From assembly GCA_016196755.1 (NCBI GenBank), contig JACPXC010000023.1, forward strand, positions 38,461 to 102,460: a stretch of DNA of 64,000 bases, written 5' to 3'. The DNA comes from Elusimicrobiota bacterium (GTDB taxonomy: Bacteria > Elusimicrobiota > Elusimicrobia > UBA1565). The notes below the pieces were generated by a model. It made no database searches and was not told the origin of the DNA. It saw only the letters and a list, made by a program, of their open reading frames with translations. Shown one piece after another: positions 33,379 through 41,581 of this stretch. The translations under genes and the position numbers were made by a program. Each line of letters opens with the position of its first letter. The stretch's first letter is position 1.

Positions 33379-34361
33379 TCGCGCTGGCCGTCGCGGCCGC
33401 GCTGACATTCGCTTTCCTCAACGGCGTCATAGACGCCGGGCCGCTGGCCGGCTCGGTCATAAGCTCTCGTGCCCTGTCGCCGCGCAAGGCCCTCCTCATC
33501 GCGGCCCTCGGCTCTTTTCTGGGTTCGCTCCTGCTCGGCTCGGCCGTCGTGCGCACGATGGGGCAGGGCCTGCTCGTGTTCTCGGCCCTGCCGCCCGGCA
33601 CCGAGCCCGTCACGGCTTCCGCGGCCGCGGCGTTGGCGGCGCTGGCCTGGGTGACGCTCGGCGCCGTGGCGGGGCTTCCCAGCTCGTTTACCCATGCCTT
33701 GCTCGGCGGCTGGTTCGGCGCCTTCGTGGCGCTGGGCGGCTTCGCGGCGGTGCGCTGGGGCCAGGCGGCCTTGGTCCTGTTCGGAGTACTGGCCGTGCCG
33801 CTGTTGGGTCTGGCGGCGGCCTGGGCCGCGCTGCGCGCGTTCTACAGTCTCGGGGCACGCCTGTCCTCGCGCTCCCAGGCCTTTATCGTCGACCTCGAGA
33901 CGCTGATCTTCTCCGCCCTGACGGTGACCCACGGCGCCAACGCGGCCCAGAAGAGCATGGCGCTGCTCGCGGTCGGGGCGTTGGACCTCTCAGCCGGGGT
34001 GCCCAAGGGCCTGGAAGTGGCGGGCTGGATGCGCGTCATCTGCGCGGCGGCTTTCTCCATCGGGACGCTCCTGGGCGCCACGCGGACGCTCAAGACCGTG
34101 GGCTTCAGGATCTGCCGGGTCGGCACGGTCCAGAGCTTCCTGGCCCTGTCGGTCTCGGCGGCCCTGGTGTCGGCCTCGACTTTGGTCGGCCTGCCGCTCT
34201 CGCCGGGCCAGCTCAACTCGGCCTGCCTGCTGGGCGTGGGGGCCGGGCACAACCCCAAGACGGTGCGCTGGGGCGTGGCCGTCGACCTGCTGACCAACTG
34301 GGTCTTGACCTTCCCGGCGGCGGCCGTCCTGGGCTTCGGGCTGGCGAAAGTCCTGGCCTAG
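33375..34361 (+). CDS. Pit-family inorganic phosphate permease
   Basis: 328 residues from TTG 33375. About ten transmembrane helices. The Pit duplicated motif appears as LNGVIDAGPLAGSVISSRAL near the start and THGANAAQKSMALLAV in the second half (canonical GxNDxAN is altered in the first copy). SSFTHALLGGWFGA and GAGHNPKTVRWGVAVDLLTNWVLTFP complete the signature. It imports phosphate (as metal phosphate or with H+). The DUF47 partner follows after 104 bp. Confidence 0.88.
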   Translation: MIALAVAAALTFAFLNGVIDAGPLAGSVISSRALSPRKALLIAALGSFLGSLLLGSAVVRTMGQGLLVFSALPPGTEPVTASAAAALAALAWVTLGAVAGLPSSFTHALLGGWFGAFVALGGFAAVRWGQAALVLFGVLAVPLLGLAAAWAALRAFYSLGARLSSRSQAFIVDLETLIFSALTVTHGANAAQKSMALLAVGALDLSAGVPKGLEVAGWMRVICAAAFSIGTLLGATRTLKTVGFRICRVGTVQSFLALSVSAALVSASTLVGLPLSPGQLNSACLLGVGAGHNPKTVRWGVAVDLLTNWVLTFPAAAVLGFGLAKVLA

Positions 34362-34398
34362 TCGATCATTACCTGGGCCGAAGGGTCAGGCTTTAGAC

Positions 34399-34436
34399 GA
34401 CAGAGGTCCTAGCGTTTCGGGGACAAAGGTCTAGCG
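34399..34436 (+). promoter_or_regulatory. Direct repeats upstream of the DUF47 gene, possible Pho-type site
   Basis: GACAGAGGTCCTAGCG (34399-34414) and GACAAAGGTCTAGCG (34422-34436) recur 23 bp apart, about two helical turns. They lie just before a TATAGA box (34449-34454) and ATG 34466. Spaced direct repeats next to phosphate-uptake genes suggest a PhoB-like operator. The sequence does not match the E. coli Pho box closely. Confidence 0.35.
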
Positions 34437-34465
34437 ATGTCAAATTTATATAGAATCGTCCGAGA

Positions 34466-35071
34466 ATGCTGTTCTTCAACCGGCAGAAGCACGATTTCTA
34501 CAAGCTCCTGCGCGACCAGGCCGACCTGACCCTCGAGGGCCTCGCGGCGCTCAAGCACTTCATGGAGGCTCCCGACCCCGCGCGAGGGATGCGCGTCCAG
34601 GAGCTCGAGAAGCAGGCCGACGAGCAGCGCCGCATCCTCATCGACGCCCTCAACCATTCCTTGGTCACCCCCTTCGATCGCGAGGACATCTTCGGTCTCT
34701 CGCGCGCCATCGACGACATGATCGACTACGCGCGCTCCACCGTCGAGGAGATGATGCTCTTCGAAGTGAAGACCGACGAGCACCTCAAGCAGATGGCGCG
34801 CGCCATCCACGAGGGCGGCGAGGAGATCGTCGCCGCCGTGCGCCTGCTCCACGAGCACCCGAGCGTGGTCCAGGAGCACATCATCCGCGCCAAGAAGCAC
34901 GAGAACGAGGTCGAGCACCTCTACCGCGAGGCCTTAGTCGAGCTCTTCAAGAACCCCGACGTGGTCACCATCCTCAAGACCCGCGAGCTCTACCGCCACC
35001 TCTCCAACTCCGCCGACCGCGGCGACGAGGCCGCCGACATCATCGGCGACATCCTCGTGAAATCGGCATGA
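34466..35071 (+). CDS. DUF47 / PhoU-like Pit accessory protein
   Basis: 201 residues, all helical: MLFFNRQKHDFYKLLRDQADL start, MRVQELEKQADEQRRILIDALN, PFDREDIFGLSRAIDDMIDYA (metal-binding E/D-rich region) and HLSNSADRGDEAADIIGDIL at the end. DUF47 proteins form PhoU-like bundles that bind metals and regulate Pit-type permeases. It overlaps the 5'-nucleotidase gene by 4 bases, linking regulation of uptake to phosphate release from nucleotides. Confidence 0.92.
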   Translation: MLFFNRQKHDFYKLLRDQADLTLEGLAALKHFMEAPDPARGMRVQELEKQADEQRRILIDALNHSLVTPFDREDIFGLSRAIDDMIDYARSTVEEMMLFEVKTDEHLKQMARAIHEGGEEIVAAVRLLHEHPSVVQEHIIRAKKHENEVEHLYREALVELFKNPDVVTILKTRELYRHLSNSADRGDEAADIIGDILVKSA

Positions 35072-36561
35072 GGGCGGCGTTCCTCGCCCTCTTCCTGGCC
35101 GTCCCCGTCGGCGCCAAGACCGTGCGGATCACGGTCGTCCACACCAACGACATGCATGGCTGGCTTTTGCCCCGGCCCGACAAGAAGACCGGCCGCCCGG
35201 TCGGCGGCGCCGCGGCCTTGGCCGCCTTCATCAACAAGGAGCGCGCCAACGGCGGCCCGGTGCTGGTCCTCGACGGCGGCGACTGGTGGCAAGGCACGCC
35301 CGAGGGCAGCCTTTCGAAGGGCCTGGCCATGGCCGAGGTCTTCGACGCCGTCGGCTACGACGCCACCGTGCCCGGCAACCACGAGTACGACGGCGGCGAG
35401 GCGCAGCTAAAGGCCATCATCGCCGCGATGAGGACGCCGGTCGTGGCCGCCAACATCGCCGTTACCGCCACCGGCGAGCCGGTCGCCTACGTGAAGCATA
35501 CCCTGGTCAAGGAAGTTGCCGGGATCAAGATCGGCTTCTTCGGCCTCATCACCTCGCAGATGCGCCGGCTCTCCTTCCCGCAGAACGTGGCCGGCATCAC
35601 CTTCCAGTCCGAGGTCGACGCCGCGCGCAAGGCCGTGGCGTCCCTCAAGGCTCAAGGCGCCGAGCTCGTCATCATGCTCTCCCACGTCGGCCAGGAGGAC
35701 GCCAAGTACCCCGGCTCCAGCGACCAGGCCGTGGTGCGCGCCGTCCCGGGCATCGACCTGGTGGTCGGCGGCCACAACCATTTCAGCCTCTCCCCGGCCC
35801 TCAGAGTGGGGGGGACCTTGGTCGTCAACACCGGCTGCTATCTCGACAAGGCCGGCAAGGCCGTCCTCGAGTTCGACGACCAGACCCGCCGCGTCTTTGC
35901 GTCCACTTCGAGCCTGCACCCGCTTTGGCTCGACGAGGTCGGCGAGGACCCGAAGGTCAAGGCCGTCGTCGAGAGGTGGCGCGTGGAAGTGGGCGCGGCG
36001 CTCGACGTCGTCGTCGCCACCGCTGCAGTGGCCCTGACCAAGGTCCGCGACAGCGACTCGCCGATGGGCAACTGGATGACCGACTGCACGCGCAAGTGGA
36101 CCAAGACCGACCTGGCCTTCCAGAACGCCGGCGGCATCCGTACCGAGTTCGCCGTCGGTCCGGTGCGCCTGCGCTCTATCTTCGAGCTCATGCCCTTCGA
36201 TAACCGCCTCACCACCCTCTACATGAAGGGCGCGGACCTCAAGGACCTCTTCGAGCACTCGGTGGGCCGCGCGCCGGGCATGCTTCAGCTCTCCGGCGGC
36301 AGCGTCGCCTACGATCCGGCCGCGCCCGAGGGCTCCCGGGTCAAGGGTGTCGAGGTCCGCGGGCGGGCGCTCGAGCCCGACTTCGTCTATTCGATAGCCG
36401 CCCCCGACTTCGTCGTCCAGGGCGGCGACGGCTTCAACGCCTTCGCGGCGGGTACCGACCGCGCCGACCACGACACCATGATCCGCGACGTGCTGGGCTG
36501 GTGCGCGCGGACCGAGGGGACTTTGCGCCTCCCGGTCGCCGGCCGAATCAAGCGCCTGTGA
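35068..36561 (+). CDS. Secreted 5'-nucleotidase / metallophosphoesterase (UshA-like)
   Basis: 497 residues. A signal peptide (MRAAFLALFLAVPVGA) is followed by the metallophosphatase domain with HTNDMHG, DGGDWWQGTP, GNHEYDGG, LSHVGQEDA and GGHNHF, the five metal-ligand motifs. The C-terminal 5_nucleotid_C domain has DSPMGNWMTDC, NAGGIRTEF and FVVQGGDGFNAF. It releases phosphate from nucleotides in the periplasm. It sits between the Pit regulator and a second phosphatase, each overlapping by 4 bases. Confidence 0.93.
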   Translation: MRAAFLALFLAVPVGAKTVRITVVHTNDMHGWLLPRPDKKTGRPVGGAAALAAFINKERANGGPVLVLDGGDWWQGTPEGSLSKGLAMAEVFDAVGYDATVPGNHEYDGGEAQLKAIIAAMRTPVVAANIAVTATGEPVAYVKHTLVKEVAGIKIGFFGLITSQMRRLSFPQNVAGITFQSEVDAARKAVASLKAQGAELVIMLSHVGQEDAKYPGSSDQAVVRAVPGIDLVVGGHNHFSLSPALRVGGTLVVNTGCYLDKAGKAVLEFDDQTRRVFASTSSLHPLWLDEVGEDPKVKAVVERWRVEVGAALDVVVATAAVALTKVRDSDSPMGNWMTDCTRKWTKTDLAFQNAGGIRTEFAVGPVRLRSIFELMPFDNRLTTLYMKGADLKDLFEHSVGRAPGMLQLSGGSVAYDPAAPEGSRVKGVEVRGRALEPDFVYSIAAPDFVVQGGDGFNAFAAGTDRADHDTMIRDVLGWCARTEGTLRLPVAGRIKRL

Positions 36562-37163
36562 GCCTGGTCAAGACCGTCGTCAACGACGTTAAGAACAAGG
36601 CCGACAAGGCTTGGTCGTTCACCAAGAAGCTGGTCGTGGCCGGCGGGGTCTGGGGCCTCGTCTTCAGCCTGGTGACCATCGGCCGCCTCGGCGTGGCGTT
36701 CGACTACGACGACACGTTGGTCTTCTCGACCCCGGCCTTCCAGAAGGCCTTCTCCTCGGGCATCCAGCCCTACTCCCCGGCCTTTTGGGAGGTCGTCAAC
36801 AACGCCTACGAGCTCGAGGAGCGCAAGCCCCTGGTCTGGGGCCTGGCTTGGATCTTCCGGGTGTTCGGCTTCAAGGTGGCGATCCTCTCGACGCGTCCGC
36901 CCCACGGCGGCGCGGCCCTCAAGAAAGAGTGGCGCTACCTCGCCACCCAGTTCGAGTTCGCCGGGGCCTCCCTCAACAAGCACAAGCTGCTCAAGAAGGG
37001 GCGCTTCGTGCTGTTCTTCGGGGATTCGGACTCGGACGTCTCCGAGGGGCGCCGGGCCAAGGTCCTGACCTTCCGTATCCGCCGCAACCCCAAGTCGACC
37101 TACAAGGAGGACTACAACCCGGGCTCGCTCGGCGAGGTCGTCCTCCCCTTTACCGAACTCTGA
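36558..37163 (+). CDS. Class B-like acid phosphatase (HAD superfamily)
   Basis: 201 residues from GTG 36558. A hydrophobic N-terminal segment (KLVVAGGVWGLVFSLVTIG) serves as signal or anchor. The HAD motif I FDYDDTLVFSTPAF closely resembles AphA (FDIDDTVLFSSP), with motif II at LSTRPP and motif IV at FFGDSDSDVSEG. It probably dephosphorylates organic phosphoesters in the periplasm, completing a Pi-scavenging set with the preceding nucleotidase. It is the last gene of that block. Confidence 0.82.
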   Translation: MSLVKTVVNDVKNKADKAWSFTKKLVVAGGVWGLVFSLVTIGRLGVAFDYDDTLVFSTPAFQKAFSSGIQPYSPAFWEVVNNAYELEERKPLVWGLAWIFRVFGFKVAILSTRPPHGGAALKKEWRYLATQFEFAGASLNKHKLLKKGRFVLFFGDSDSDVSEGRRAKVLTFRIRRNPKSTYKEDYNPGSLGEVVLPFTEL

Positions 37164-37187
37164 CGGGACTGCCGGCCGGACGCCCGG

Positions 37188-37448
37188 TCAGTAGTGGTAG
37201 CGGGCCTGAAGGAAGTCCACCGCTTGCGCCCCGACGACATAGACGATCCGGTGCTCCTGAGTGAGGCGTCGGGACCATGCGCCCGAGGCGAGGTAGCGGA
37301 GGGGTTCGGGCTTGCCGATGCCCGCGAAGGGGTCTCGCATGACGGCCTCGACGATGTCGAGCGCTTTCAGCGCTACCTTCCGGTTCGTCTCCACCCAGAA
37401 GCGCAGGTCCTCCCTGAACTCCGGATGGAATACCGCCTGGCGCGCCAT
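37188..37448 (-). CDS. yoeB: YoeB/Txe-family RelE-like mRNA interferase toxin
   Basis: 86 residues. The RelE fold is seen in FHPEFREDLRFWVETNRKVALKALDIVEAV, GKPEPLRYLASGAWSRRLTQEHRIVYVV and the C-terminal ARYHY, which carries the catalytic His-Tyr pair of YoeB. The GKPEPL motif with a following Arg-Arg is typical. It cleaves mRNA at the ribosome when free of antitoxin. It starts nine bases after the antitoxin stop on the same strand. Confidence 0.93.
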   Translation of the reverse strand: MARQAVFHPEFREDLRFWVETNRKVALKALDIVEAVMRDPFAGIGKPEPLRYLASGAWSRRLTQEHRIVYVVGAQAVDFLQARYHY

Positions 37449-37457
37449 CGGAGGGGG

Positions 37458-37736
37458 TTAACGGTCTAGACGAAGGGAGCGCCGCAGGTCATCGACGCTT
37501 TGGGCGGCGGGGCGTCCCTTGCGAATCCGGGCCAGGGCGCGGGAGAGGCGCTCGGCGTTCTTCGGCGAGCGCAGCAGATGGGCGGTTTCCATGAGCCCGC
37601 GAAGCTCCGCGGCGGAGATCAGCGCCACGTCGGCGGCCTTGCGCCTGTGGATGATGATCGGTTCACCGGTCGCCTCGGCCTCCTTGCACAACGAGGCAAG
37701 GTTGGCGCGGGCGCTGGTGTAGGTCGTCTCGCTCAT
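37458..37736 (-). CDS. yefM: YefM-family antitoxin
   Basis: 92 residues from ATG 37736. The N-terminal Phd/YefM DNA-binding fold (TTYTSARANLASLCKEA, PIIIHRRKAADVALISAAEL) is followed by a flexible tail that should wrap the toxin. Its own operator, built from TGTACA boxes as in known YefM sites, overlaps its promoter. A longer upstream frame to 38147 is only a shadow of tpiA. Confidence 0.93.
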   Translation of the reverse strand: MSETTYTSARANLASLCKEAEATGEPIIIHRRKAADVALISAAELRGLMETAHLLRSPKNAERLSRALARIRKGRPAAQSVDDLRRSLRLDR

Positions 37737-37738
37737 AC

Positions 37739-37757
37739 TGTACAGCAATACTGTACA
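37739..37757 (-). promoter_or_regulatory. YefM-type operator (inverted TGTACA boxes)
   Basis: TGTACAG (37739-37745), a 5-base spacer and CTGTACA (37751-37757) form a perfect inverted repeat. It spans from the -10 box to just before the antitoxin start, ideal for autorepression by the YefM-YoeB complex. Confidence 0.8.
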
Positions 37758-37778
37758 TGTGGAGTCCTGGCCCGTCAA
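37750..37778 (-). promoter_or_regulatory. sigma-70 promoter of yefM-yoeB
   Basis: On the minus strand TTGACG (37778-37773), a 17-bp spacer and TACAGT (37755-37750); the antitoxin ATG is 13 bases downstream of the -10. The -10 lies inside the TGTACA operator. Confidence 0.75.
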
Positions 37779-37823
37779 GGGTACAGGGCGATGAATTCTT
37801 TGCGCAGTCCGAGGCCGGGTTTT

Positions 37824-37831
37824 GGTATAAT
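37824..37831 (+). promoter_or_regulatory. Extended -10 promoter of the microcompartment operon
   Basis: A TG at 37823-37824 precedes G and then a perfect TATAAT (37826-37831). No -35 match is seen, as expected for an extended -10 promoter. The operator palindrome begins at the next base. Confidence 0.65.
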
Positions 37832-37850
37832 TGTGGCCAAGTTGGCCACA
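37832..37850 (+). promoter_or_regulatory. Perfect 9-1-9 palindrome, probable operator of the BMC operon
   Basis: TGTGGCCAAGTTGGCCACA is a perfect inverted repeat around one central base. It lies immediately after TATAAT and across the expected transcription start, ten bases before the tpiA ATG at 37861. Its position suits a repressor. No regulator gene of obvious pairing is in the window. Confidence 0.65.
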
Positions 37851-37860
37851 CCGAGGCGCC

Positions 37861-38637
37861 ATGACTAACTCCCTCCGCCGTCCCCTCATCGCCGGAAACT
37901 GGAAGATGTTCCTCGACTTGGCGGGCTCCGTGGCCTTAGCGCGCGGCGTAGCCGCCGGCGCGCCCCCCGACGGCCCCGAAGTCGTCGTGGCCGTCCCGTT
38001 CACGGCCCTGACCGTGGTCGGCGAGGTCCTCAAGGGCAGCAAGGTCAAGCTGGCCGCCCAGAACCTGCACTGGGAGAAGGAAGGCGCTTTCACCGGCGAG
38101 GTGTCGGCCGCCCAGCTCAAGGACGCCGGCTGCGCCGCCGTGGTCATCGGGCACTCCGAGCGCCGTCAGTTCTTCGGCGAGACCGACGAGACCGTCAAGA
38201 AGAGGCTGACCGCCGCCCTGGCCGCCGGCCTGCTCCCCATCGTCTGCGTGGGCGAGACCCTGGCCGAGCGCGAGGACGGGCGCACCTTCAAGGTTTTGGA
38301 GACGCAGTTGACCGGCGCGTTGACCGGCTTCGGGCCGTCCCAGCTGGCGACTTTGGTCGTCGCCTACGAGCCGGTCTGGGCCATCGGCACCGGCAAGACC
38401 GCCACGCCGGCCCAGGCCCAGGAAGCCCACCTCTTCATCCGCAAGACCTGTGAGCGCCTGCACGGCGCGGCGCTGGCCGCCGGCCTGCGCATCCTCTACG
38501 GCGGCTCGGTCAAGCCCGACAACGCCGACGCCCTGATGTCCGAGCCCGACCTGGACGGGGCGCTCGTGGGCGGGGCCAGCCTCAAGGCCGACTCCTTCCT
38601 GCGCATCGTGAAGTTCTCGGCTCCCGCCCGGGCTTAA
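37861..38637 (+). CDS. tpiA: Triose-phosphate isomerase, first gene of the BMC operon
   Basis: 258 residues from ATG 37861. It interconverts glyceraldehyde-3-phosphate and DHAP. TIM motifs: LIAGNWKMF (Asn/Lys), VVIGHSERRQFFGETDE (catalytic His), AYEPVWAIGTGKTATP (catalytic Glu, then loop 6) and RILYGGSVKP plus GALVGGASL (phosphate loops). One base separates it from pduL, and the operator is upstream, so it is transcribed with the shell genes. A role in pulling the triose product of DeoC toward glycolysis is likely. It may also be the only housekeeping copy, which cannot be judged here. Confidence 0.95.
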   Translation: MTNSLRRPLIAGNWKMFLDLAGSVALARGVAAGAPPDGPEVVVAVPFTALTVVGEVLKGSKVKLAAQNLHWEKEGAFTGEVSAAQLKDAGCAAVVIGHSERRQFFGETDETVKKRLTAALAAGLLPIVCVGETLAEREDGRTFKVLETQLTGALTGFGPSQLATLVVAYEPVWAIGTGKTATPAQAQEAHLFIRKTCERLHGAALAAGLRILYGGSVKPDNADALMSEPDLDGALVGGASLKADSFLRIVKFSAPARA

Positions 38638-38638
38638 A

Positions 38639-39265
38639 ATGTCGGAGCTGGCCGCCCAAGTAGCCGCGGACCTGTCCTTGGCGCTGCACCGCGCCAAGTT
38701 CCCGGTCCCCGTCGGCGTCTCGGTCCGCCACTTCCACGTCACCGAGGCCGACTGGCGCGTGCTCTTCGGCGCGGCGGCGCCGGTCAAGAAGCGCGGTTTG
38801 CTCCAGCCCGGCTTTTGGGCCGCCGAGGAGACGGTCACCGTCGAAGGCCCCAAGGGGAAGATCTCGAGAGTCCGTCTCGTCGCGCCCTACCGCACGAGGA
38901 CCCAGGTCGAGGTGTCGCGCTCCGACGCGCAGACCCTCGGCATCGACGCCCCGGTGCGCGGCTCGGGCAAGCTCTCCGGCGCGGCCCCGGTCAAGATCAC
39001 CGGCCCGGCCGGTTCGGTGGCCGTGCCCGACGCCCTCATCGTGGCCCAGCGCCACGTCCATTTCCACCCCGACGACGCCGCGCGCATGAAGGTCAAGGAA
39101 GGCGAGATGCTGCGCGTGCGCTGCGGGATGGGCGGGCCCCGCGAGACGGTCTTCGAGGGCTGCCTGGCCCGCGTGTCGGACAAATTCGCTTTGGAGTTTC
39201 ACGTCGATACGGATGAGGCGAACGCCGCTTGGCTCAAGAACGGCGATCTTTCGTACCTGGTATAA
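38639..39265 (+). CDS. pduL: BMC phosphotransacylase PduL
   Basis: 208 residues. It converts acetyl-CoA and phosphate to acetyl-phosphate and CoA, regenerating CoA inside the compartment. Zinc-ligand and active-site motifs are intact: [11 protein letters not shown] (His31, His33), [12 protein letters not shown] (His139, His141) and FHVDTDEAN (His188). The first ~20 residues ([20 protein letters not shown]) form an amphipathic helix that could be an encapsulation peptide. It is coupled to tpiA upstream; the BMC-H gene starts 11 bases later. Confidence 0.93.
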   Translation: MSELAAQVAADLSLALHRAKFPVPVGVSVRHFHVTEADWRVLFGAAAPVKKRGLLQPGFWAAEETVTVEGPKGKISRVRLVAPYRTRTQVEVSRSDAQTLGIDAPVRGSGKLSGAAPVKITGPAGSVAVPDALIVAQRHVHFHPDDAARMKVKEGEMLRVRCGMGGPRETVFEGCLARVSDKFALEFHVDTDEANAAWLKNGDLSYLV

Positions 39266-39276
39266 AGGAGGCGTAC

Positions 39277-39576
39277 ATGGACGCGCTTGGAATGATCGAG
39301 ACTCGCGGGCTCGTGGCCTGCATCGAGGCGGCGGACGCGGCGGTGAAGGCGGCGAACGTGCGGATCGTCGGCTACGAGAAGGTCGGCACGGGCCTCGTGA
39401 CGGTGCTCTTCCGCGGCGAAGTGGCGGCCTGCCGGGCCTCCTGCGACTCGGGGGGTGCTGCGGCCCAGAAGGTCGGCGAGCTGGTCGCCGTCCATGTGAT
39501 CCCCCAGCCGCACCCGGACCTCGAGGGCAAGATGCCGATCTCGCTGCCCGAGACCCTCAACCGCGGCCGCAAGTAA
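39277..39576 (+). CDS. BMC-H hexameric shell protein 1
   Basis: 99 residues from ATG 39277, decided by a strong AAAGGAGG at 39264-39271. It has a single BMC domain: [48 protein letters not shown] and [14 protein letters not shown]. The pore loop reads KVGTG. The short C-terminal tail ([15 protein letters not shown]) is basic. It forms the hexagonal facet tiles of the shell. It is followed directly by a BMC-P gene. Two Cys in the second helix (ACRASC) are unusual compared with the second BMC-H of this operon. Confidence 0.95.
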   Translation: MDALGMIETRGLVACIEAADAAVKAANVRIVGYEKVGTGLVTVLFRGEVAACRASCDSGGAAAQKVGELVAVHVIPQPHPDLEGKMPISLPETLNRGRK

Positions 39577-39885
39577 GTGATCTTCGCCCGCGTGGTCGGG
39601 ACCGTGGTCTCGACCAATAAAGAGCCGAAGCTCGTCGGCAAGAAGCTGCTCTTGGTCCAGCCGGTGGAACCCGCCGGTACTGCCAAGGGCGCTCCCTTGG
39701 TGGCCGTCGACGCCGTGGGCTCGGGCGAGGGGGAGTTCGTCCTCCTCGTCCAGGGCTCCTCGGCGCGCCAGACCACGGCCACCGAGGGCAATCCGGTCGA
39801 CTGCACGATCGTGGCCATCGTCGACACCGTCGAGCAGGGCGGCAAGACGGTGTTCGAGAAGTCCAAGGACCCGGCGCAGCGCTAG
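39577..39885 (+). CDS. BMC-P (EutN/CcmL) pentameric vertex protein 1
   Basis: 102 residues from GTG 39577, immediately after the BMC-H stop. EutN/CcmL features: FARVVGTVVSTNKEPKLVGKKLLLVQPV, VAVDAVGSGEGEFVLLVQGSSAR and VAIVDTVEQGG. It caps the twelve shell vertices as pentamers. It is one of three BMC-P genes in this operon; several non-identical vertex proteins are common in such loci. Confidence 0.94.
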   Translation: MIFARVVGTVVSTNKEPKLVGKKLLLVQPVEPAGTAKGAPLVAVDAVGSGEGEFVLLVQGSSARQTTATEGNPVDCTIVAIVDTVEQGGKTVFEKSKDPAQR

Positions 39886-39894
39886 AGGGAAGTC

Positions 39895-41313
39895 ATGGAA
39901 CAGGCCGAGCTCGAACGCGTCGTCGCCGAGGTCCTCAAGCGGCTGGAGGCCGTCCCCGCGTCGGGGGCGGCCCCGGCCGGCCTGGGGTTCGTGTTCAAGG
40001 ACTTAGACGCCTGCGTGGAGGCTTCGGCCCAAGCGCAGGAGGTCTTCCAGGCGCTGGGTCTCGAAAAGAGACGCCGGATCATCGAGGCCATGCGCAAGAC
40101 CGCGGTGGCCAACGCCGAGCCGCTGGCGCGCCTCGCCCGCGAAGAGACGAAGATGGGCCGGGCCGACGACAAGGTCAAGAAGAACCTGCTCGTCGCGACC
40201 AAGACCCCGGGCGTCGAGTGCCTGGAGTCGCGGGCCTACACCGGCGACGACGGCCTGACCTTGGTGGAGTGGGCGCCGTTCGGCGTGGTGGCGGCCATCA
40301 TCCCGTCGACCAACCCGACGGCCACGGTCATCAACAACTCGATCTCCATCCTCTCGGCCGGCAACTCGGTCATCTTCTCGCCGCATCCGGCGGCGACCAA
40401 GTGCTCGCGCGAGACCATGCGGCTCTTAAACGAGGCCATCGTCGGCGCCGGCGGCCCCCCGAACCTCATCACCACGGCCGACCCGGCCAGCCAGGAGATG
40501 ACCAAGGCGCTCTTGGCCCATCCCGGCGTCTCGGTCAACCTGGTGACGGGCGGCCCCGCCATCGTGAAGGTGGCGATGACGGTGGGCAAGACCTGCAAGA
40601 CCATCGCCGCCGGCCCGGGCAACCCGCCGGTCGTCGTCGACGAGACGGCCGACTTGGAGAAGGCCGCCAAGGGCGTCATCTCGGGCTGCTCGTTCGACAA
40701 CAACGTGCTCTGCACGGCCGAGAAGGAAGTCATCGTGGTCGAATCGGTCTATGGGCGCTTCTTGGACGCGCTCCGCAAGGACCCCAGGGGCTTTGAGCTC
40801 AACTCTGTCCAGACAGAGTTATTGACCAAGAAGATCATCGTCGAGGGCGGCCGGGGCTGCAAGGATCCCAAGCTCAACCGCGAGTACGTCGGCAAGGACG
40901 CCTCCGTCATCGCGGCGGCCATCGGCATCACGGTGCCCTCCGAGGTGCGCTTGCTCTGGGCCGACGTCCCCAACGACCACCCCTTCATTTGGACCGAACA
41001 GCTCATGCCCATCCTGCCCATCACCTCGGCCAAGGACGTCGACGCGGCCATAGACCTCGCCTACCACGCCGAGGGCTACAACCACCACACGGCCTCGATG
41101 TACTCGATGCACGTGGGGAACATGACCAAGATGGCGCGCAAGATGGCCTGTTCCATCTTCGTCAAGAACGCGCCGAACTATTACGGCCTGGGCATGGGCG
41201 AGGGCTACGCCTCGATGTCGATCGGCACGCCCACCGGCGACGGGCTGACCAAGGCCACGCACTTCGTGCGGCCGCTGCACTGTAGCTTGGTCGGGTATCT
41301 TAGGATAGCGTGA
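39895..41313 (+). CDS. BMC CoA-acylating aldehyde dehydrogenase (PduP/EutE type)
   Basis: 472 residues. It oxidises an aldehyde (here presumably acetaldehyde) to acyl-CoA with NAD+. The N-terminal helix MEQAELERVVAEVLKRLEAV plus an Ala/Pro linker is a typical encapsulation peptide. Catalytic Cys273 lies in DNNVLCTAEKE, with the NAD-binding loop at VTGGPAIVKVAM and an end-domain GYNHHTASMYS. Family length is normal. It is the last gene before the 9.7 kb island, and its 3' end overlaps a minus-strand gene by 14 bases. The native partner BMC-T gene lies beyond the island. Confidence 0.95.
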   Translation: MEQAELERVVAEVLKRLEAVPASGAAPAGLGFVFKDLDACVEASAQAQEVFQALGLEKRRRIIEAMRKTAVANAEPLARLAREETKMGRADDKVKKNLLVATKTPGVECLESRAYTGDDGLTLVEWAPFGVVAAIIPSTNPTATVINNSISILSAGNSVIFSPHPAATKCSRETMRLLNEAIVGAGGPPNLITTADPASQEMTKALLAHPGVSVNLVTGGPAIVKVAMTVGKTCKTIAAGPGNPPVVVDETADLEKAAKGVISGCSFDNNVLCTAEKEVIVVESVYGRFLDALRKDPRGFELNSVQTELLTKKIIVEGGRGCKDPKLNREYVGKDASVIAAAIGITVPSEVRLLWADVPNDHPFIWTEQLMPILPITSAKDVDAAIDLAYHAEGYNHHTASMYSMHVGNMTKMARKMACSIFVKNAPNYYGLGMGEGYASMSIGTPTGDGLTKATHFVRPLHCSLVGYLRIA

Positions 41314-41575
41314 TTGTTCTGGACTTCGACTTGAACGCAATGAGCCGTCGTGGCTCGAGCTTGTTATGGAAGGTGTCAAGTCTTGCAATGATTGCCGCGC
41401 AATCATCTTTGGATGCGGCTTGGGCGATTAGTCGGTCTATTATTGCGGATAGCCTGTCGAGTTTCCTTCCCAAGGCGAGGATCTCTGATTTGGTGATCAT
41501 CTCCGCTCGGAGTTTTGCCAATTCAGCGGCAAGTCTGTCGATACTGGATACGGATCGCGGCTTGCGGGCGGGCAT
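41300..41575 (-). CDS. Small helical protein on the minus strand, unknown
   Basis: 91 residues with coiled-coil character: SSIDRLAAELAKLRAEMITKSEILALGRKLDRL, then SAIIDRLIAQAASKDDCAA. It has its own promoter and overlaps the aldehyde dehydrogenase stop by 14 bases. The AT-richer composition and reversed strand mark the left boundary of the island that splits the BMC operon. It resembles no family I can name; short coiled-coil proteins accompany mobile DNA. Confidence 0.55.
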   Translation of the reverse strand: MPARKPRSVSSIDRLAAELAKLRAEMITKSEILALGRKLDRLSAIIDRLIAQAASKDDCAAIIARLDTFHNKLEPRRLIAFKSKSRTITLS

Positions 41576-41581
41576 GCGATG

